Shown here piece after piece: positions 24,126 through 37,816 of a stretch of DNA of 64,000 nucleotides. Each line of letters opens with the position of its first letter. The stretch's first letter is position 1. The stretch comes from Promerops cafer (taxonomy: Eukaryota; Chordata; Aves; Passeriformes; Nectariniidae). Both the position numbers and the translations under genes were made by a program. The notes under the pieces are model-generated. The model searched no databases. It saw only the letters and a program-made list of their open reading frames with translations, and had not been told where the DNA came from. The stretch covers positions 1 through 64,000 of the forward strand of contig VZSE01000552.1 of NCBI GenBank assembly GCA_013398275.1. Direction: 5' to 3'.

Positions 24126-24143
24126 GCCACATGTTGGGCACCA
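24126..24143 (-). other. Retroviral primer binding site, tRNA-Lys type
   Basis: The minus strand reads TGGTGCCCAACATGTGGC. The tRNA-Lys(1,2) primer binding site is TGGCGCCCAACGTGGGGC, so 15 of 18 positions agree. It lies 11 bases beyond the CA end of the LTR at 24155-24802 on the same strand, where a primer binding site belongs. This orients that LTR as a 5' LTR on the minus strand. Confidence 0.65.
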
Positions 24144-24154
24144 AAAATTATATT

Positions 24155-24802
24155 TGTCCTGGTTTAGGGCAAATTTGGGAGAAAATCTCTGAAGGGGTTC
24201 CTCTAGAAAGCAGATTTAAGCGGCCCCTTCCCCAACTGGTTCGGAAAAATATTTCCTTGGAGAAAAGTGGAAAACACTATCTATTTAACAGGCAAGGCAT
24301 TCACCAGCACAAAAAAACGAACAATATTAAACAATAGAACCTCTTGCCACTCCGGAAGAGATGACAAACTCAGAAAGTCCCTTCGAGGGCTGTAGCTCGG
24401 CTCACCCGGTCTGGTATCAGTCCCTGCGGCGCTGGAAATGCTGCGGCCCAGGCCCGGCCCGGTGGGCTACAGGGGCGAGCTGCCGGTGCTCTGCTGGGGT
24501 TTCAGTCCAGAGCAGGTTTGAACAGCTCCAAAGAAAAAGAAAAACCACAGTCCAGGGATCTTCTCTGCCTCAGCTAGCTAAAACTAACTAAAAGCAAAGG
24601 AGAGCTCTGTCCCGCTGGCTGTCCACCCGCAGACAGCACAGTCCAGGAGCAGCAATGTGGAGGAGTGAGTGCAGTTTCTGATAACAAACTCCGCGCTGCT
24701 CTCCCCCGCTTTCGCTCTCGGAACCAGTCTTGAAGGTGCAAAACTTACTTCTGGGCTAAACAGACGAATGGGGTACAAGCATCATAAAGTCACCCCAGGA
24801 CA
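24155..24802 (-). mobile_element. Endogenous retrovirus LTR (GC-rich family), minus strand
   Basis: A 648-bp element with near-palindromic ends, TGTCCTGG at one edge and CCAGGACA at the other. Its composition, GC- and CpG-rich in 24370-24740, differs sharply from the AT-rich flanks. Together with the primer binding site at 24126-24143, it reads as the 5' LTR of a minus-strand provirus whose internal part is lost or unrecognised. It is a different family from the three LTRs at 4555, 22561 and 60882. I found no matching target-site duplication, as expected if one side is truncated. Short open frames within it (24361-24591, 24584-24778) are not genes. Confidence 0.8.
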
Positions 24803-27800
24803 GTACCACAGAGGGATGTCTGTCAACCTCATATCAGTCTTTGATGTCCATCTTGCATGATGGTGAAAGGTTTGAGCTCATTCCTGTTGCAGCAAGTGTG
24901 AGAGATGAGGCTGAAGAATGCACATACTGCTCTTCTCTGACAGCCAGCGGTGGTTGAACAGGGGTAGCACAGCTGCTGCTAGAAGTCCCTTTCACTGACA
25001 AGTTCACTGAACACAGCAGCTGTCCCTCTCTTCTCCAGAACAGGGAGAAGTGAAGGAGTTGATTTAGGCAGCCCGCTTCTTTGAATTGTGCTGTGATCTG
25101 GAGCTGGATAACATTGCCAGTCAAGGTATCTGAACGTACTGCTCTAAACGCAGTATGAAGAAAAGCTGGGGCAGCACCACTCTTTCCTAATGAATTCCCA
25201 CACCCTGCTTCAGTCTTTGGCTGTGTGACATTAATCTGATACTGGCAGAAAACAGCCAAGAATAAAAGTGAAAGGAGGACATGCAGCTACTGCAAAGCCA
25301 GTCTGATTTAGCAGGCAATAGTAAATTTTATTTGGAGGGTGAGAAGGTGCTGGAACACTCAGTGAGGAAATGAAGTATTGCTCTTGTACTAATAGTGCAA
25401 GGTGCTAGACACAGAACATTACAGAGGGAACAGGGTCTGTGCTCACATATTGTGAACTGTCAGTCTTGGAATCTGGAATATCACCTCAGTAATTTTAGCA
25501 AGGTTTGATCTCAGAAAAAGCAACATAAGTAGAAATGTAGCTTTATGTCTTTTCTAAGCAGTTCAGATTTTGTGCGTAGTCATGGGACCATTCTCTGACA
25601 TGATGCTAAAAATTCCTTAGATTTCCACTGTGATTGCTGCAAAGTGACTTCAGCTTCTTCTGTAAAGGATTTCTCAGCAATGAGCACTTTACCTTCTAGG
25701 CAAAGTTGTCTACATAGTCAACTGTTCAGTAATCTGCTTAGCTGAAAAAACACTTTTGAATTGAGGAAATACTCTTTGAGACACAGAGACAGAAATGTCT
25801 AAGCATTGTGTAAAAGCATTCAAAACCTAAAAAGCCCTTCAGTCCTGAATAAGTTCTTGTTCAAAAGAGAAATTTCAGAAGGTGGATAGAAATGTACAAT
25901 TTTTTTTTAATCCAGGAAATCTGTCTATTTACAGCTAAAACAACATTTGTTTTATCTGTAGAAGTTGGATAAAGACCTCTAAAAGAAAAAGATTAAATAA
26001 TGTTATCTAGATCTTTTGTTATATGTTCTTTGGAAAATGGCTGATGATGCTTCTTCCAAGAAGAACTTACTTTTATTAAAATCAGTGAAATCATTTGCTT
26101 TCATACAGAAGTGGGATTTTTAATCAAGGGTATAAAAAAGACTTAAAAATCAAACAGTTTCACAGAATTTTTAGTCTCTGTTTCCACAGAGTATTTGAAC
26201 CACGCACACTGCTGAAAGGTGTCTTGAAACTCCCAGACTTAGCACCTGGGGTTGAGCACCTGTGTGATGAACAACAGTGTGAAAGATGGTCAGACATTCC
26301 ATCCTTGTTAACTAAGCAAGGCCCAGCAAGCATGCCTGCATTGTGTCAACATGTGTGTGTATAGTTCATGGCATAAATATGTACGTGCAAATGAGTTCAT
26401 AGGCATGCGTGTACTTTGAGACCTGTGAACCTTCTTTAGTCATTAACTGTGCTTTTAACATGTCCCTTCATTTGGCCAAAGTAGCAAAGACAAAGCCGAG
26501 TGACCTGGTCTTGAGGCCAGTGCAGAGGTACTGGATAGAAGAATGGAGGCATTAAGAAAACCAGAAGTGTTAACAATCATTGGTTTATGGCTTGTGTGGC
26601 TTGATGTGATACTGGCCTTGGGAAAAAACATGCACTTGGAGAAAGCACTGAGCAGAATACTAATTTTTATAGATATTACCCTATTTTGTGTACTTAATTG
26701 CATACGATACAACTGCATATATGGATAAGGAGACGCTATTTTATTCTGGTTTGGCATGGTTAGCAAAATGTGTGACAACCTAATGTAGAAGGGAAAAGAA
26801 AACCAAAACTGTCTTGACTACCTTTTGTGCTGTGAGCATTTTACAATCAATTGCAAGCCTCCACATACACTTTTGCCCTGATGCCCGAGCAGGTGTCTCT
26901 TGGAATAAATCTGGCAGGTATTCACAGAACATCTCCATTGAGGCAGCCTATTGAATGCAAGAAGGAAGAAGGGTGTTTTCCCTACGATGTTTTCAAGAGG
27001 AACACCCTACAGACTCAAGTTCTGTAGGATATTTTTTCTTACAATATTTTGTCAGTTGTTGTATTCTCTCTCCAAATGGAATTACTGCATGTAGAAGAGG
27101 GCTGCAATAAAACAACTGTGTTTTACCTCAAAATGGTCATACTATCTGCAAAGTGGAAATGCTGTTTGCTTAAGTATCTCACTTCCAAAACTACTCAACT
27201 AGGAACTTCTCTGGTTCTACACAGAAATGAAGATCAGAAAATCTTTGTCTTGCCTGCAGTGTCTGAGAGAGCTTGAAGTACAGAAATTAATTATGCCCAG
27301 TGAGATGCTGCAATAGAGCGAGCATCACTCAGTTGGCATTTATCTCAGCATGTAATTGCTATTGCCAAAATACATCCCTAGCTGTTTTGTGCTGTGGAAC
27401 AGATACTGGGAAGAAGCACCTCTGAAACAGTGCAAATTGTAAGTGTGAATTACCAACAGCAGGAGAGAACAGAGGCAACAGTTTGCAGAAGTAACAACTC
27501 TCCCTTTTGCTCCCTCCCTAACTCCTGACCTGTGTGTTTTAAAATCAAATGAAAAACGTTATTTTTTGTTGCTGTGATGCTAGCATTAAGGAGTGATCCA
27601 GTGGTAGAGTTCCCATGTTTGCAGACAGCCTGAAGCTTTGGCATTTGGAAGCAAGTTGTTTTCCAGCCTTCTCTCCAGGATGACACTGATGAAAGCTCAC
27701 AATGATACACAGCATTATTAGCTATGCAAATACCAGCTAAAGCTCCTAGGAAAGACAAAGAAATGTCAAGATTATTAATAGTGTTGCACTGACTCCCAAG

Positions 27801-29340
27801 ATTAGTGAAGCTTAGGAGGTTACAATCACATTCCTAGTTTTTCCTGACTCCTGCTGGCTCCATCCTGCTGCTGTGCGCATGCCTAATGCAGTTGCCACAG
27901 CAGTCTGCACTTGGCTCACATGCAATCCCTCTACAGTATTTCTTCAGACTTCCTTCAGCTTGCACCATTTAAGATGAGCTTTGAGGGTAACATCTCCCTT
28001 GGAAGGGTAACACTTCCTGTGGAAGTTTACCTGGGCTGCTTTTTTCTTCCCTTCTGGTACAGAAGACACTGGTTTGCGAGTGGCAATGTGTTCTGGTCAT
28101 CCAGCTAAAATAGCCATTTTGCTGCCCTTTGAGGCCGAGAGTCTTCTCTGGGAGGAAGTCTTAAGTTGTATTAAGGGCTTGCCAACACAGGAAGTTTGTT
28201 TTTTGCTGTCAAAACACTCATGCAAACAAAGCACTACAGTGGCAGGCTGCTGAGACTCCCCCTGTCCTTCAGGAATTCAAGGTATTTCTTAATGTTTCAA
28301 GGCACTCTGGAATCAAATCCGATAGGTTTTGCCTATGGTTTTGCCAAATAGAATATGGACAGCATTCAAAACTGTAATGACATAGCTTAACTGCTGAAGG
28401 GCAGAGGAGGAAAGAGATGCAGTGCCTTAGCTGAAGGGAATCTGTCTTCCATCAATGGGATTTAGGCTTCATAAATCAGGGAGGGACCTTTGAGGCAGCT
28501 GTTTGGCACAGGTCCCCTGGAAAGTTAAATATTTCCCAAGTCAAAATGGGTGGAAAGCAGCTGAATTGTTTTTTTTTCTGACTATATTTCACCTTGTGTA
28601 TGAGGTGTATGATGGAGACAGTAATAGTATCACCATGGACATGGGAAGTGGGAGTCCTCCTCTTCTACAGGAGTCTTCCTCTTCTCAGCTCCAAAGGGTG
28701 TTCTTGTAAAGTGTGCAGGGGTGAGGCCATGTGATTACTTTGCTCCTTTCTTGTTCCTGGAAAGATTTTAAATCTACTAGATTTTAAATCTACTACTTAA
28801 TTTATGAATTTAAATCTGATTTATCGGTGTTCTCACATCTTATCAAGCTACAATATGCTGAAATAGGATTAAACTGTATATACAGAGATAGGAGTTCGCG
28901 GTGTATGCAGCTGTGCAAAGTTTTGCCAGGAATGTTAAGCCATTTAATATTACAAAAAATTTTCAAGGGGTGCAGGGGACTTCTGATTAAGCTAACAATG
29001 TATTGTTCAAACATGTATTTCATGTTTCAAAACCTTTCAAAAATGTATTTACAATGTGCTTTGGCAAATACCTGGGTTTGATGGTCTCACACTTTTAAGC
29101 CAACTTTCATTCTTGTTAAGCTGTCAGAAGCTCACAAATCAGAGTGGTTTTGGAACAGTGTATTTTAGAGTATCACAGCCCATCAAACCAGACATATCTA
29201 AACATGAGTTGCTGCTCAACTTCTTCCTGTGAGTAGCTTCACTGCTGTCAAGAAGATTGGAGATGTACTTCATCTGTGACTGTCAGCCAAATGCTAAGCA
29301 TGCATAAGACACTGCATTTTTTCGAGCTGTTAGTGTCATT
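24803..29340. other. Intergenic, no gene recognised
   Basis: Unique sequence of mixed composition. A 141-codon minus-strand frame (24834-25259), a 102-codon minus-strand frame (27450-27758) and others resemble nothing I know and lack splice or codon-bias support. A 16-bp tandem duplication lies at 28763-28794. Confidence 0.6.
28763..28794. repeat. 16-bp perfect tandem duplication
   Basis: AGATTTTAAATCTACT occurs at 28763-28778 and again at 28779-28794. The unit is itself partly palindromic (AGATTTTAAATCT). Confidence 0.85.
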
Positions 29341-29349
29341 AGTTAGTCT

Positions 29350-29620
29350 TTCACAGGATCATCCAGGTTGGATGGGAGCTCAGGATATCTCTTAGCCAAT
29401 CTCCATCTGAAGGCATGGCCAATTATGAATCCAAGTCAAGTTGCATCAGTACTTTATCCACTTGGGTCTTGAAAATCTTGATGCTGTTTTTCATAGAATC
29501 ATCTAGCTTCTCTGCTGCTTACGTGGAGAAAAAGAATTCTGCTTACAAGTCAGACCAGTGTATGAGATATTTCTGCATTTTGTCTTGGCTGGCTCAATGC
29601 ACCAGCCTCTGGAAAGTAAG
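29350..29620 (-). mobile_element. Degenerate CR1 3' fragment, minus strand
   Basis: AGGATCATCCAGGTTGGATG near 29357 is the reverse complement of a CR1 3' end. Later blocks, such as GGGTCTTGAAAATCTTGATG, also fit an older CR1 subfamily. The match is patchy, so the right edge is approximate. A stray CATAGAATCATCTAG near 29492 may belong to a second nested fragment. Confidence 0.55.
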
Positions 29621-29664
29621 CTCTATGAACATATAATCTGTAAATTGTATGCATTGTTTGAGAG

Positions 29665-29782
29665 AATAGAATCATAGAATAGAATGGGTTGGGCTGGAAG
29701 GGACCTTAAAGATCATCTAGTTCCAAACTCCCTGCCGTGGGCAGGGATGCCCCCCCCTAGATCATGTTGTCCAAGCCACATC
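29665..29782 (-). mobile_element. Short CR1 3' fragment, minus strand
   Basis: AATAGAATCATAGAATAGAA and the following TTGGGCTGGAAGGGACCTTA are the reverse complement of the CR1 3' terminus. Only about 120 bp are kept, ending near CCAAGCCACATC. It is a severely 5'-truncated copy. Confidence 0.85.
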
Positions 29783-32700
29783 ATCTATTTGGATTTGTGC
29801 CTTTCTTCTCCTAATATTAATTTAATAGATCAGCAAACTGCAGGTTTCTTTCCTCCACAATTTTCCACTGTCCATAGTGGTCTCATTTCTCTTTTATACT
29901 TCCATGTTGCTGACTATTCTTCAGCCACTAGCTGTATTCCAGGTACCCTTGTCCTCTCGTCTCTGATTCTACACTTCTCCCAGCATCTTCTAGTCCCTGT
30001 TTCTAAACTTCTGTATAATTTTTCTGTGTAATCTTTCCATGTGGGTAGACAAGGGTGTATATAATTATGCAGAAGAGCAAAGTTAACAGAAAAATATGAT
30101 GACAAAGTGAAACAATTAAAAATTTAGTAAGGACTGGCAGCAGTCTCATTCTCTATTCCCACATGCACATGGCTGATCAAGCTGCTGGTAATTATATGAT
30201 CAAGTTATTTTATTCCCAAAACCCTTCCTTGTTCCTTGGACAGGATGTGATTCTGGATGTGAGTCAGGGCTGTGCGTTGAAGGAAGCTGCTTGCTGTTGC
30301 AGGAGCTGAGACATTTGTACCAAAAGGGCCCAACAATTGCAGGAAAAGCAAATGGATAGCCTGTGTTCAAGGGGACTGACCCCTGCCCTGGTCATTTGGA
30401 TGACTCTGGTCCAGGATTTTGGTGATGCCAAATAAGTGACTTCCACCTAAATTCTCAAAGGGAGTTACAGTGGGCATTTCACACTTCCCAGGTGCTTACT
30501 GGCTTGATACCTGGTGTTGGAAACTCTCTCTCTTCACAGATATAATAGACATAAATAGGAAATATTTGCTTTAAATGTATAAAGAAATATATTTTCTGTT
30601 AAAAATATTCTGTATTCTTAAAAAATTGAATCCCTCACATTTCAAATATGAAATCAAAAGCTTAAAGTGCAGCAGAGCGAGTTTAAGATAGCATTAGGAA
30701 TGTTTCTCAAGCTAAATTGAACGAAGGCCAGAATCAGATATGATAGGCATGTTACTGCAAATGATAGGTTTTCTATTAATTTTCGTTTTGTTAGGCTTGG
30801 GGCTTTTTATGTTTTGTGGGTTACAAGCTGAGGCAAGGACAAGATGTGAGCATGGATATTGGTGAGTCTTAATTTCCCATCTTTTTGGTGTCATTCACTC
30901 TGTTACTACAGATACTTGAAGCCTTATTACATAAATCTGTTACTCATTTAGTATTTACTAACACTTCAGCTAATTTTGGAGCTGAATGTAAGGAGAAATA
31001 AGCCAATATACTTGGACCCTTCATCTGCCCCAGAGCTTGCACTGTCTGCCACGGACCTCCAACCTCCACTCACCCTTGAGTGCACCATGTAAGCTCCAGC
31101 CACGGAATATGAAGTATGACCTTTTCAGGACAGAGCCCTGCCTGTGCAGGACTCCAGTGTTCAGCCCCTGTCGAGGGTGTGGGGGTGATCTGACAATGCA
31201 GGGCAACTTGCTGGTCCTCAGATACTGCCTTGTGTCCTTGTTCACATGCAACTGGGGAGTGTATTTTTATAGGAAGTGTGTGATATACCTTCAGCTTTCA
31301 CTAGGGATGGATGAATAAGAAACAAATGTATCAGCTGCCAGGTGTCTGCGAAAGGCAGTGCTTTATTGACTCTTGCTTCTGCAGTCAGTCTGATGACTTG
31401 TACGTTGAAGTGTGATTTAACCAGTGCTGGTGTGAGATGAGTCAGAGAGGATTACACATATGTTGCATGACTTCCTTATAAAAAAGTGTTAGCCAGCTGG
31501 AGTACAACATCAAGCCTGTCATTTCAGGACAGAAATTTGAAGCATGCAGAGAACAGGTGTCCCCACAAAATGCTGGACCTTTCAGGAAAGGCTTTTCTTT
31601 AAATATACAAGTGAATGCATTTGTTTTGGTGGCAGGTCACTAAGCAACCTGCACTGCACCAAGAAAATACAATCTCAGCAGTGCTTCTCAGTACAGTTGG
31701 TATCTTTGGCGTTGAATCGCCATACCATGAATTGGCACTGACAGTAGCTGCAGGGCCTTGTCCACAGCAAAATACTGGGGGCAGATACCCAGCTACACCA
31801 GTGATTTCAAGTACAAATTAAAAAGCAGGTATGCTGCTTAAAGTAGTGGTTGGTGTTTAAATCTTATACAGTATTGTCAGTTCTTCTAGGTAGTATGAAA
31901 GTGGATTAATAGTTACAAAAGTCCATAGTCAAATGTGATGGTTTGAGCATAAAGATTACTCTTACCTGAACACTGTCAAAGAGAAAATGTTTGTCACAAA
32001 AATTGGGGGCAACTAAATAGGCTGAAAGAGTGTTGGAGAGGGAAAAAGGGACAAGAACTTTTAGAGGTTGGGTGTATGTGAAATACATTAGTGCATACCT
32101 CTGTGACTGAAACCCAAACAAACTAGATGACCCTCACCCAGTTCATCATCCTCACCTGTCATACCTAACCATGGTAATCAGTCACATGAAATTTTTAGTG
32201 AAGCAAACAAGTGGGTTATTTGTTGTGAGAATAGACATCTTTTTTCAACTTCTTATTGGGCTTTATGTGGCATGTCCCCTAAAATAAAAATCTCCATAGC
32301 CTCTGCCCCAGACATTAGAGAGGTCTGTCTGTAGATAGGGACAGAGGATGTAGTTACAGCTTGCCTATATCTTACAGACACCTTTATGATAAGTGAAACT
32401 TGTAGCTAGCTAATCTATAGCACAGCTTAGTGCCAGACCACAGGAGGAGACACAGGAACCCTTTGCTGTCTGTAGAGGAGCCACCTTCTAGGGAAACCAG
32501 CAGCTACGGAGTGCTGTGGGATGCTGTAATGCAGACCGGGACATGCCCTTACTTTTGTTGATACAAAACCTGTCAATGCATATAGAAAGCAAAATAGTGA
32601 GAAGTCTGAGGTCTGCATAAGACAAATTTCTAGCTCTCCTTTGCTGATGGGAGTGCACTACCTCAGGGTGTGATCTAGTTCAAGGCTATATGAGAAATGG

Positions 32701-35700
32701 AGGGAGGAAGTAAATTATAACACTGAAAATTATCCTAGGAAACCAGGTGACAAAGCATTACACAGCCACTAAATAGCACTTACACAGTAAAATGAACTGG
32801 CATGAGTGGGAAATCTATGTGTTGGGACTGATGGTATGCCTAGTCATGGCCTCATGGTTTTCTTTTGTAACAGGAGGAGTGGCCTGTATGTAATCATTCA
32901 TGCTGAATTCACTATTTGACTTCCTCTATGTCACCACTTCAGTGTTGCTGTGGCATTTTAGCATGTCTGCATGTACTAAAGTGTAATTTGCTTGAGAATG
33001 GAGATATTTAAATGGGAAAGATTTGCTTGATGCTCTCTGCTCCCTGTGGACAATGGCAGGACATAAGCCCCGCCTTGAAGTGTGTAACTGATGTGAAATG
33101 ACTGTGATGCTAATCCTGTCCAAAGGCGTGTGAGGAAGCAATGCCGGTTTCATTTCCAAAGAAATGTTTAATTTTAAAAGGAGGTTAAAATCAGATATTA
33201 ACTGGAAATGACACTGCAGTTTTATAAGACGACTCCAGAAGGATGAATTTGTTAGACAGCTGTTTATCTTCTGTTCACTGTATTTCAATATTGTTTTAAG
33301 ACCTGTTCCTAAAATGTGTTTCTTGCTGCTCACCTTGTCTTTTAGCATCACAGTCACAACTTGATGAGAAGGACTGATATTTTTGGGACGATACAAGGGA
33401 TCAAAGATTATTATAAACTTCTTCTGACAGTGCAGCTGCTTGATTATGTCACCTGCCTCTCCCTCCTACCATGATTATATTTATACGAACTCTCTGATTT
33501 ATGGCGCTATACATTTGTTAATACCAAATATCTTAATATTGCCAGCAGCCCACTTGACTCTAATCCATGTGGCTTGTGCTGCACATCATCTGTGTGGTCA
33601 TGACTGAATTGACACACATCCTCAGGAGGAGAGAAATGCAACTAACTGCAACAAATACAGAACACAGAGAGGTTTTATCATTGTCCCCTTCTCTTTTCCC
33701 TGTCTCTCTCCCCTTTTTAAATTTCCTTTAAAAGTGTTTGGGAACAAGGACTCACTATGGGTAGGGAAGAGGCACACCCCCCTTTTGCTCTGGGACAGTC
33801 ACACACTGCTTATACCATGACATGTAAAGGGAACTTATCTACCAGGCTTTCTAGCACTATAGACTGCTGGCCGAGCAGCAGCAGTGACTGAAGTGAGTTG
33901 ATGGAAGATCTGGGTGCCTCCTGCCTGCCACTTGCTCAGCAGACAGATCTAGTGGACCAGGCTGCTCAGCTGGGGATATTTTGAGAGAGGTTGCTTATTT
34001 TGGGGAGATGTCAATGAAAAGAACTGCTGGTGTGCTTCTCTGGCAACTGACCTGCAGTGGTAGATGCCAAGTGGCAGCAGGATCACCACATGTGAGTCCC
34101 CTCTGATGCCTGCTGAAGTGGCTGGTGAGGTTTCAGGGCTCCTCCACTGCCAGATAATGAAGAGAGATGAAGAGGGATGCTCCAAAGCAGCAGCAGCAGC
34201 ATCTCAGCTGGGAGGATTTGGCTAAGCAATGTGCATATGGATACTGACAGCACCTGTGCATTCATCGTCTCTCACCTTTAGAAGCAAAGGTGGTCCCAGC
34301 TGCCCTCCTGGACACTTCTCAGAGGGCTGTAATCTGAGAGCTGCTGATTAATATGACATGGAGTGCTGAGGCCATGGGAGGGAACCACCCACTTTCTGAA
34401 AATATCATATGTGTTTATAATTATTTTTACTCAAATACCTGAGAGGCAAAGTGGCTATCTTGCTAGCACCATGATCCATCAGCTTCTAAGAAGTTACTCA
34501 AGTCTATTAATTTCAAATTCATCTGGTTAATTTTCATGTCTCAGTTTCTGCATCCCCAGGTTGGAAAAGTGAAGCACTCAGGAGGCAGCAATGGGAACTC
34601 AGGTTGTTCAACAGCTGTGGAAGGAGAGCCTCAGACCTCTCCCAGGCTGGGCAGAGGCTTCAGCCTCTCCCAGGCTGGGCAGAGGAAAAAAAGAGATCCT
34701 TGAGAATGATAAACTGAGTTGATGCCTTGAAAAAACTCAAAGATATTAGCAGTTAGAAAAATTCTAGAGTTCACTTTGCTTACTCTTGATGCTATTCTTT
34801 GGTTATAGCGCTAAGGGTCAATAATCCTTGGTATCATCATTCTTCATAAACAGAAATAAAATAGCTGACTTTTAAAATAAATGTGAGTCAAGGTTCATTT
34901 ACTGAAGGAATCAAAATAGTATCTTTTAAATTTGACATGATCTTTTCTTCACAGTTCCTTGAATATCTATTTGCATCTCTTTAATAGAAGTGTTTGTTAG
35001 ATAGTCTTGCAAGGAATAATGCTGAGAATGAAATGAGAAAACATTTTATTACCTTCAGCATGTATAAGCTTTCCTCTAAAGGAAAAATCCTGCCATTAAT
35101 GCACATTTGATGTTCTGCTAAGTATAGCAAAGGAGCAAAATTAGTGAGTGAAATATTACAAGGGCTTAGGAGCACACCTGTAGCTGTGTGGCTTTAGTAG
35201 TTTATGTAGAGGTGCCGTTACCTGTTTGTAGCAAGTGCAGAACTGTGTGGATTGTTACACCCAGGCAAAATACAACAAAATACTCAAGTGCTGCAGATCC
35301 CCACTGTTTTCCTTAAGTCTGTGCCTCCTCCTCCTTGTGCGAGGTGGGTGCTGGTGTGGGAAGGTTGGTGGCATTGCCCTGTTCCTCACTTCCTCTTGCG
35401 TGCTCTGCTCTACGAGGGGAAGCAGCTGGACCTCACATGGCCTGTGGGACCTGGAGGGATGTGAGTGCGGCTTCTCTGCACCAGGGTTTAGCTTTGGGGG
35501 ACCCAGCTGCAGCCTCTGAGATCCCTGAGAAGTCTGTTCCTGGTTTGTTGGTGTCTCAGATCAGCTCTGGAGTCTCAAGTGCAGAAGCATCTGCTCTGTA
35601 TGATGTGCGTGTGCCAGGGAAGGCAAGGCTTGGGATGGCAGCACCTGGCATGGCAGAACAGGAGCAGCTGTGCTCAGCTGTGGGACAGTTAAGATGTGGG

Positions 35701-37572
35701 AATCCATGATAACCCCTCAAAGCAGGGGCTGAGGTCCCACAGAAAGTAATACTAATATAATTCTGACTATTGGGTTCCAGGTGCCTTGAGTGTGATATCT
35801 TGACAGAAAAAAAATCTAGTTACTGCTCTTGCGTACTGTGTGTTCAAGGGTGCTACAGAAAAAAAATATGAAAGTAAAACAGAAAGGAACTAATGCATAT
35901 TTGGGGTCAGTCCTGTTTTTTCTCTACTGCTATTACTTTGCAGTGTAGAAGATTTTCCACTTGCAAATTCACTTCTGAGGAGCTCAATTACTTTTCCTAA
36001 AGAAGTATACTAGGGAATTACTTAATTTCTTGTTTAAGTGGACGAAATATTGGATTGTAAAGCCTTTCCTAATGCATTTCTTGAACTTTAAACAAGAAAG
36101 GATCTTTCAGTAAGGTGTGATCTTAAAGAAACTAAAGATTTTGTTTTTCAGGTTGAAATTTCCCACTCTCTTCGAAGGTGGAAAAAAGTGGTTTTAATAA
36201 ACTTCTGAATACAGCCACTGAAAGTGTGAAATAACAACAGCTCAGCATACAGTACTACCAAGTATGGCACTTCTCTGTCACCTTTCAGAAATTAAATTAA
36301 CATCTTGCTGAAAAGAAAACAAACCAACGTTCTAAACAATCTAACTAAGAACCCCCAAAGAAACTGTTAGTTGGATTATTCTTTGTTTTACTATTTAACA
36401 CCAACTGACAGTAACCCAAAAGAATTACCTCAACTAAATTAAGCAGTTTATGTGTTTAGGTGCCTCAGAATACTGAGGGCTATATTATTGAAAGATGTTT
36501 GTTTAGGTACACTGTTTCAGTGTGAAGAAAGTACCCATTTCAGAAGAGCCGAGTGTTGGAAACTCTCCAGGAAAGTGTATGCTTCTGCTGTGTTGAAGAG
36601 CAGAACGCACTTGCTGAAAGTCAGATCAAACAACTGGAGCCCCTGCACTGGCTAGGAGAGGGGATGCTAAGGCTGTGTCTGAAGCCGCACCATCACTAGG
36701 AAGCAACCAATAAGGTCCCACTGTAAGCAGTACCAGTGCTGGCCGCTGCCTAGCTGTGCTATTTTGCCTGCAGTTTGCACGTTTTGCTGCAACTTTGCTG
36801 CAGGACAGAAGTGAGTAAAGGTACCAGTAGGTCTAGAAAGGGATTAGATTGTTAAACTGGCATTTCAAGGAAACACTGCATAGCCTGCATGCACCTGAAC
36901 CCCTCAGCTAGGGGGGGAAATCTGTTGATTTCCAGATTGCGTGCTAGGGGAAGGACTGCTTTATATTTGTCCTTTATGCTTCTGCTATAAGCAGTTACTC
37001 CTTGTTGATGTCTGACTGAAATATGGGACCAGACTGATCTCATGCTAGTGAGCTGTTCTGTTGTGCTTCATCTTGTCTTGTATTGCTGAGTGCATGCTGC
37101 CATTCTGCAGCTCTGCCTTCTGCACCCGGGATCCCGAATCTGCCCCCTGTGTGTCCTGCCTGTCAGCAGGGATCTGGCAGGGTCTGACCTGTGTCACTCT
37201 ACATACTGCTTGCTAAAGTTCCTAAGAATGGACATTTTCACCCTATGTTCCTTTTTGTAAAACCAGGACCAGCAAAATCTCTCCCTGGGCTTGCGCATTT
37301 TCTTCCTGCTGTACCTCTTGGAACACAGTTTGCAGCTGTCTGGATTGGCGCTGAAAATTGCCGATAACATCTGTGGATAATGAGCCTGAGAAGAGCAGTT
37401 ATGAAGATCTTATTTCAGAAACTGTGCTCTCAACCCTAGAATAGCCAGAGACATGTAGTACATGAGCACAATGTTCATTGCACAGTGCTATTTTTGTCCC
37501 TTTCCCTTCTAATCACCTTTCAACAGCTTGCTGTGTGGAACCCTCACTTCATCTTGGTCTGGTGGGGTGCAA
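29783..37572. other. Intergenic, no gene recognised
   Basis: Unique, moderately AT-rich sequence. A 156-codon minus-strand frame (32926-33396) and a 124-codon frame (35335-35709) have no recognisable homology. A 22-bp tandem duplication is listed separately. The block near 33420-33640 has the compact, low-repeat look of a conserved noncoding element, but I cannot test conservation from one sequence. Confidence 0.6.
34636..34685. repeat. 22-bp direct repeat with 28-bp period
   Basis: A 22-bp unit starting CCTCTCCCAGGC and ending GGGCAGAGG occurs at 34636-34657 and, unchanged, at 34664-34685. It is a recent small duplication. Confidence 0.9.
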
Positions 37573-37816
37573 CAGTGCTCTCTAAAGTGGAGGGGTATGA
37601 ACCCTAGGTGGTGTGCAAGACAGCCCACTAGGATGCAAGAAGAAAATATCTTTTGTACCATTAATAAACAAGATAAAATTATAGCTTTAAAGCACTGTTT
37701 ACTTCATCCTTTTTTAATTGCTATTTTATGTAGGTTTTATAATGTATGTACTATTTAGCTCAAATATTTTTTTTACTGGGAGAGGTGAGAAACCAAAAAA
37801 ATTTGGAGGCCACAGG
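37573..37816. mobile_element. Probable hAT/Charlie-like nonautonomous DNA transposon relic
   Basis: The left end CAGTGCTCTCTAAAGTGGAG, followed by a CCCTAGGTGGTGTGCAAGA block, resembles the CAGTG...CCCCTAGGGGGGCGC start of Charlie-type elements. The right end, GAGGTGAGAAACCAAAAAAA then TTTGGAGGCCACAG, resembles their mirrored terminal region (TTTGGGGACCACTG). The interior is AT-rich. No 8-bp target-site duplication is preserved. It is an old, eroded copy, called from remembered family patterns. Confidence 0.4.

Noticed and set aside
32926..33396. 156-codon minus-strand frame
   Set aside because: No recognisable domain, no adjoining exon signals. This length is expected by chance in a window of this size.
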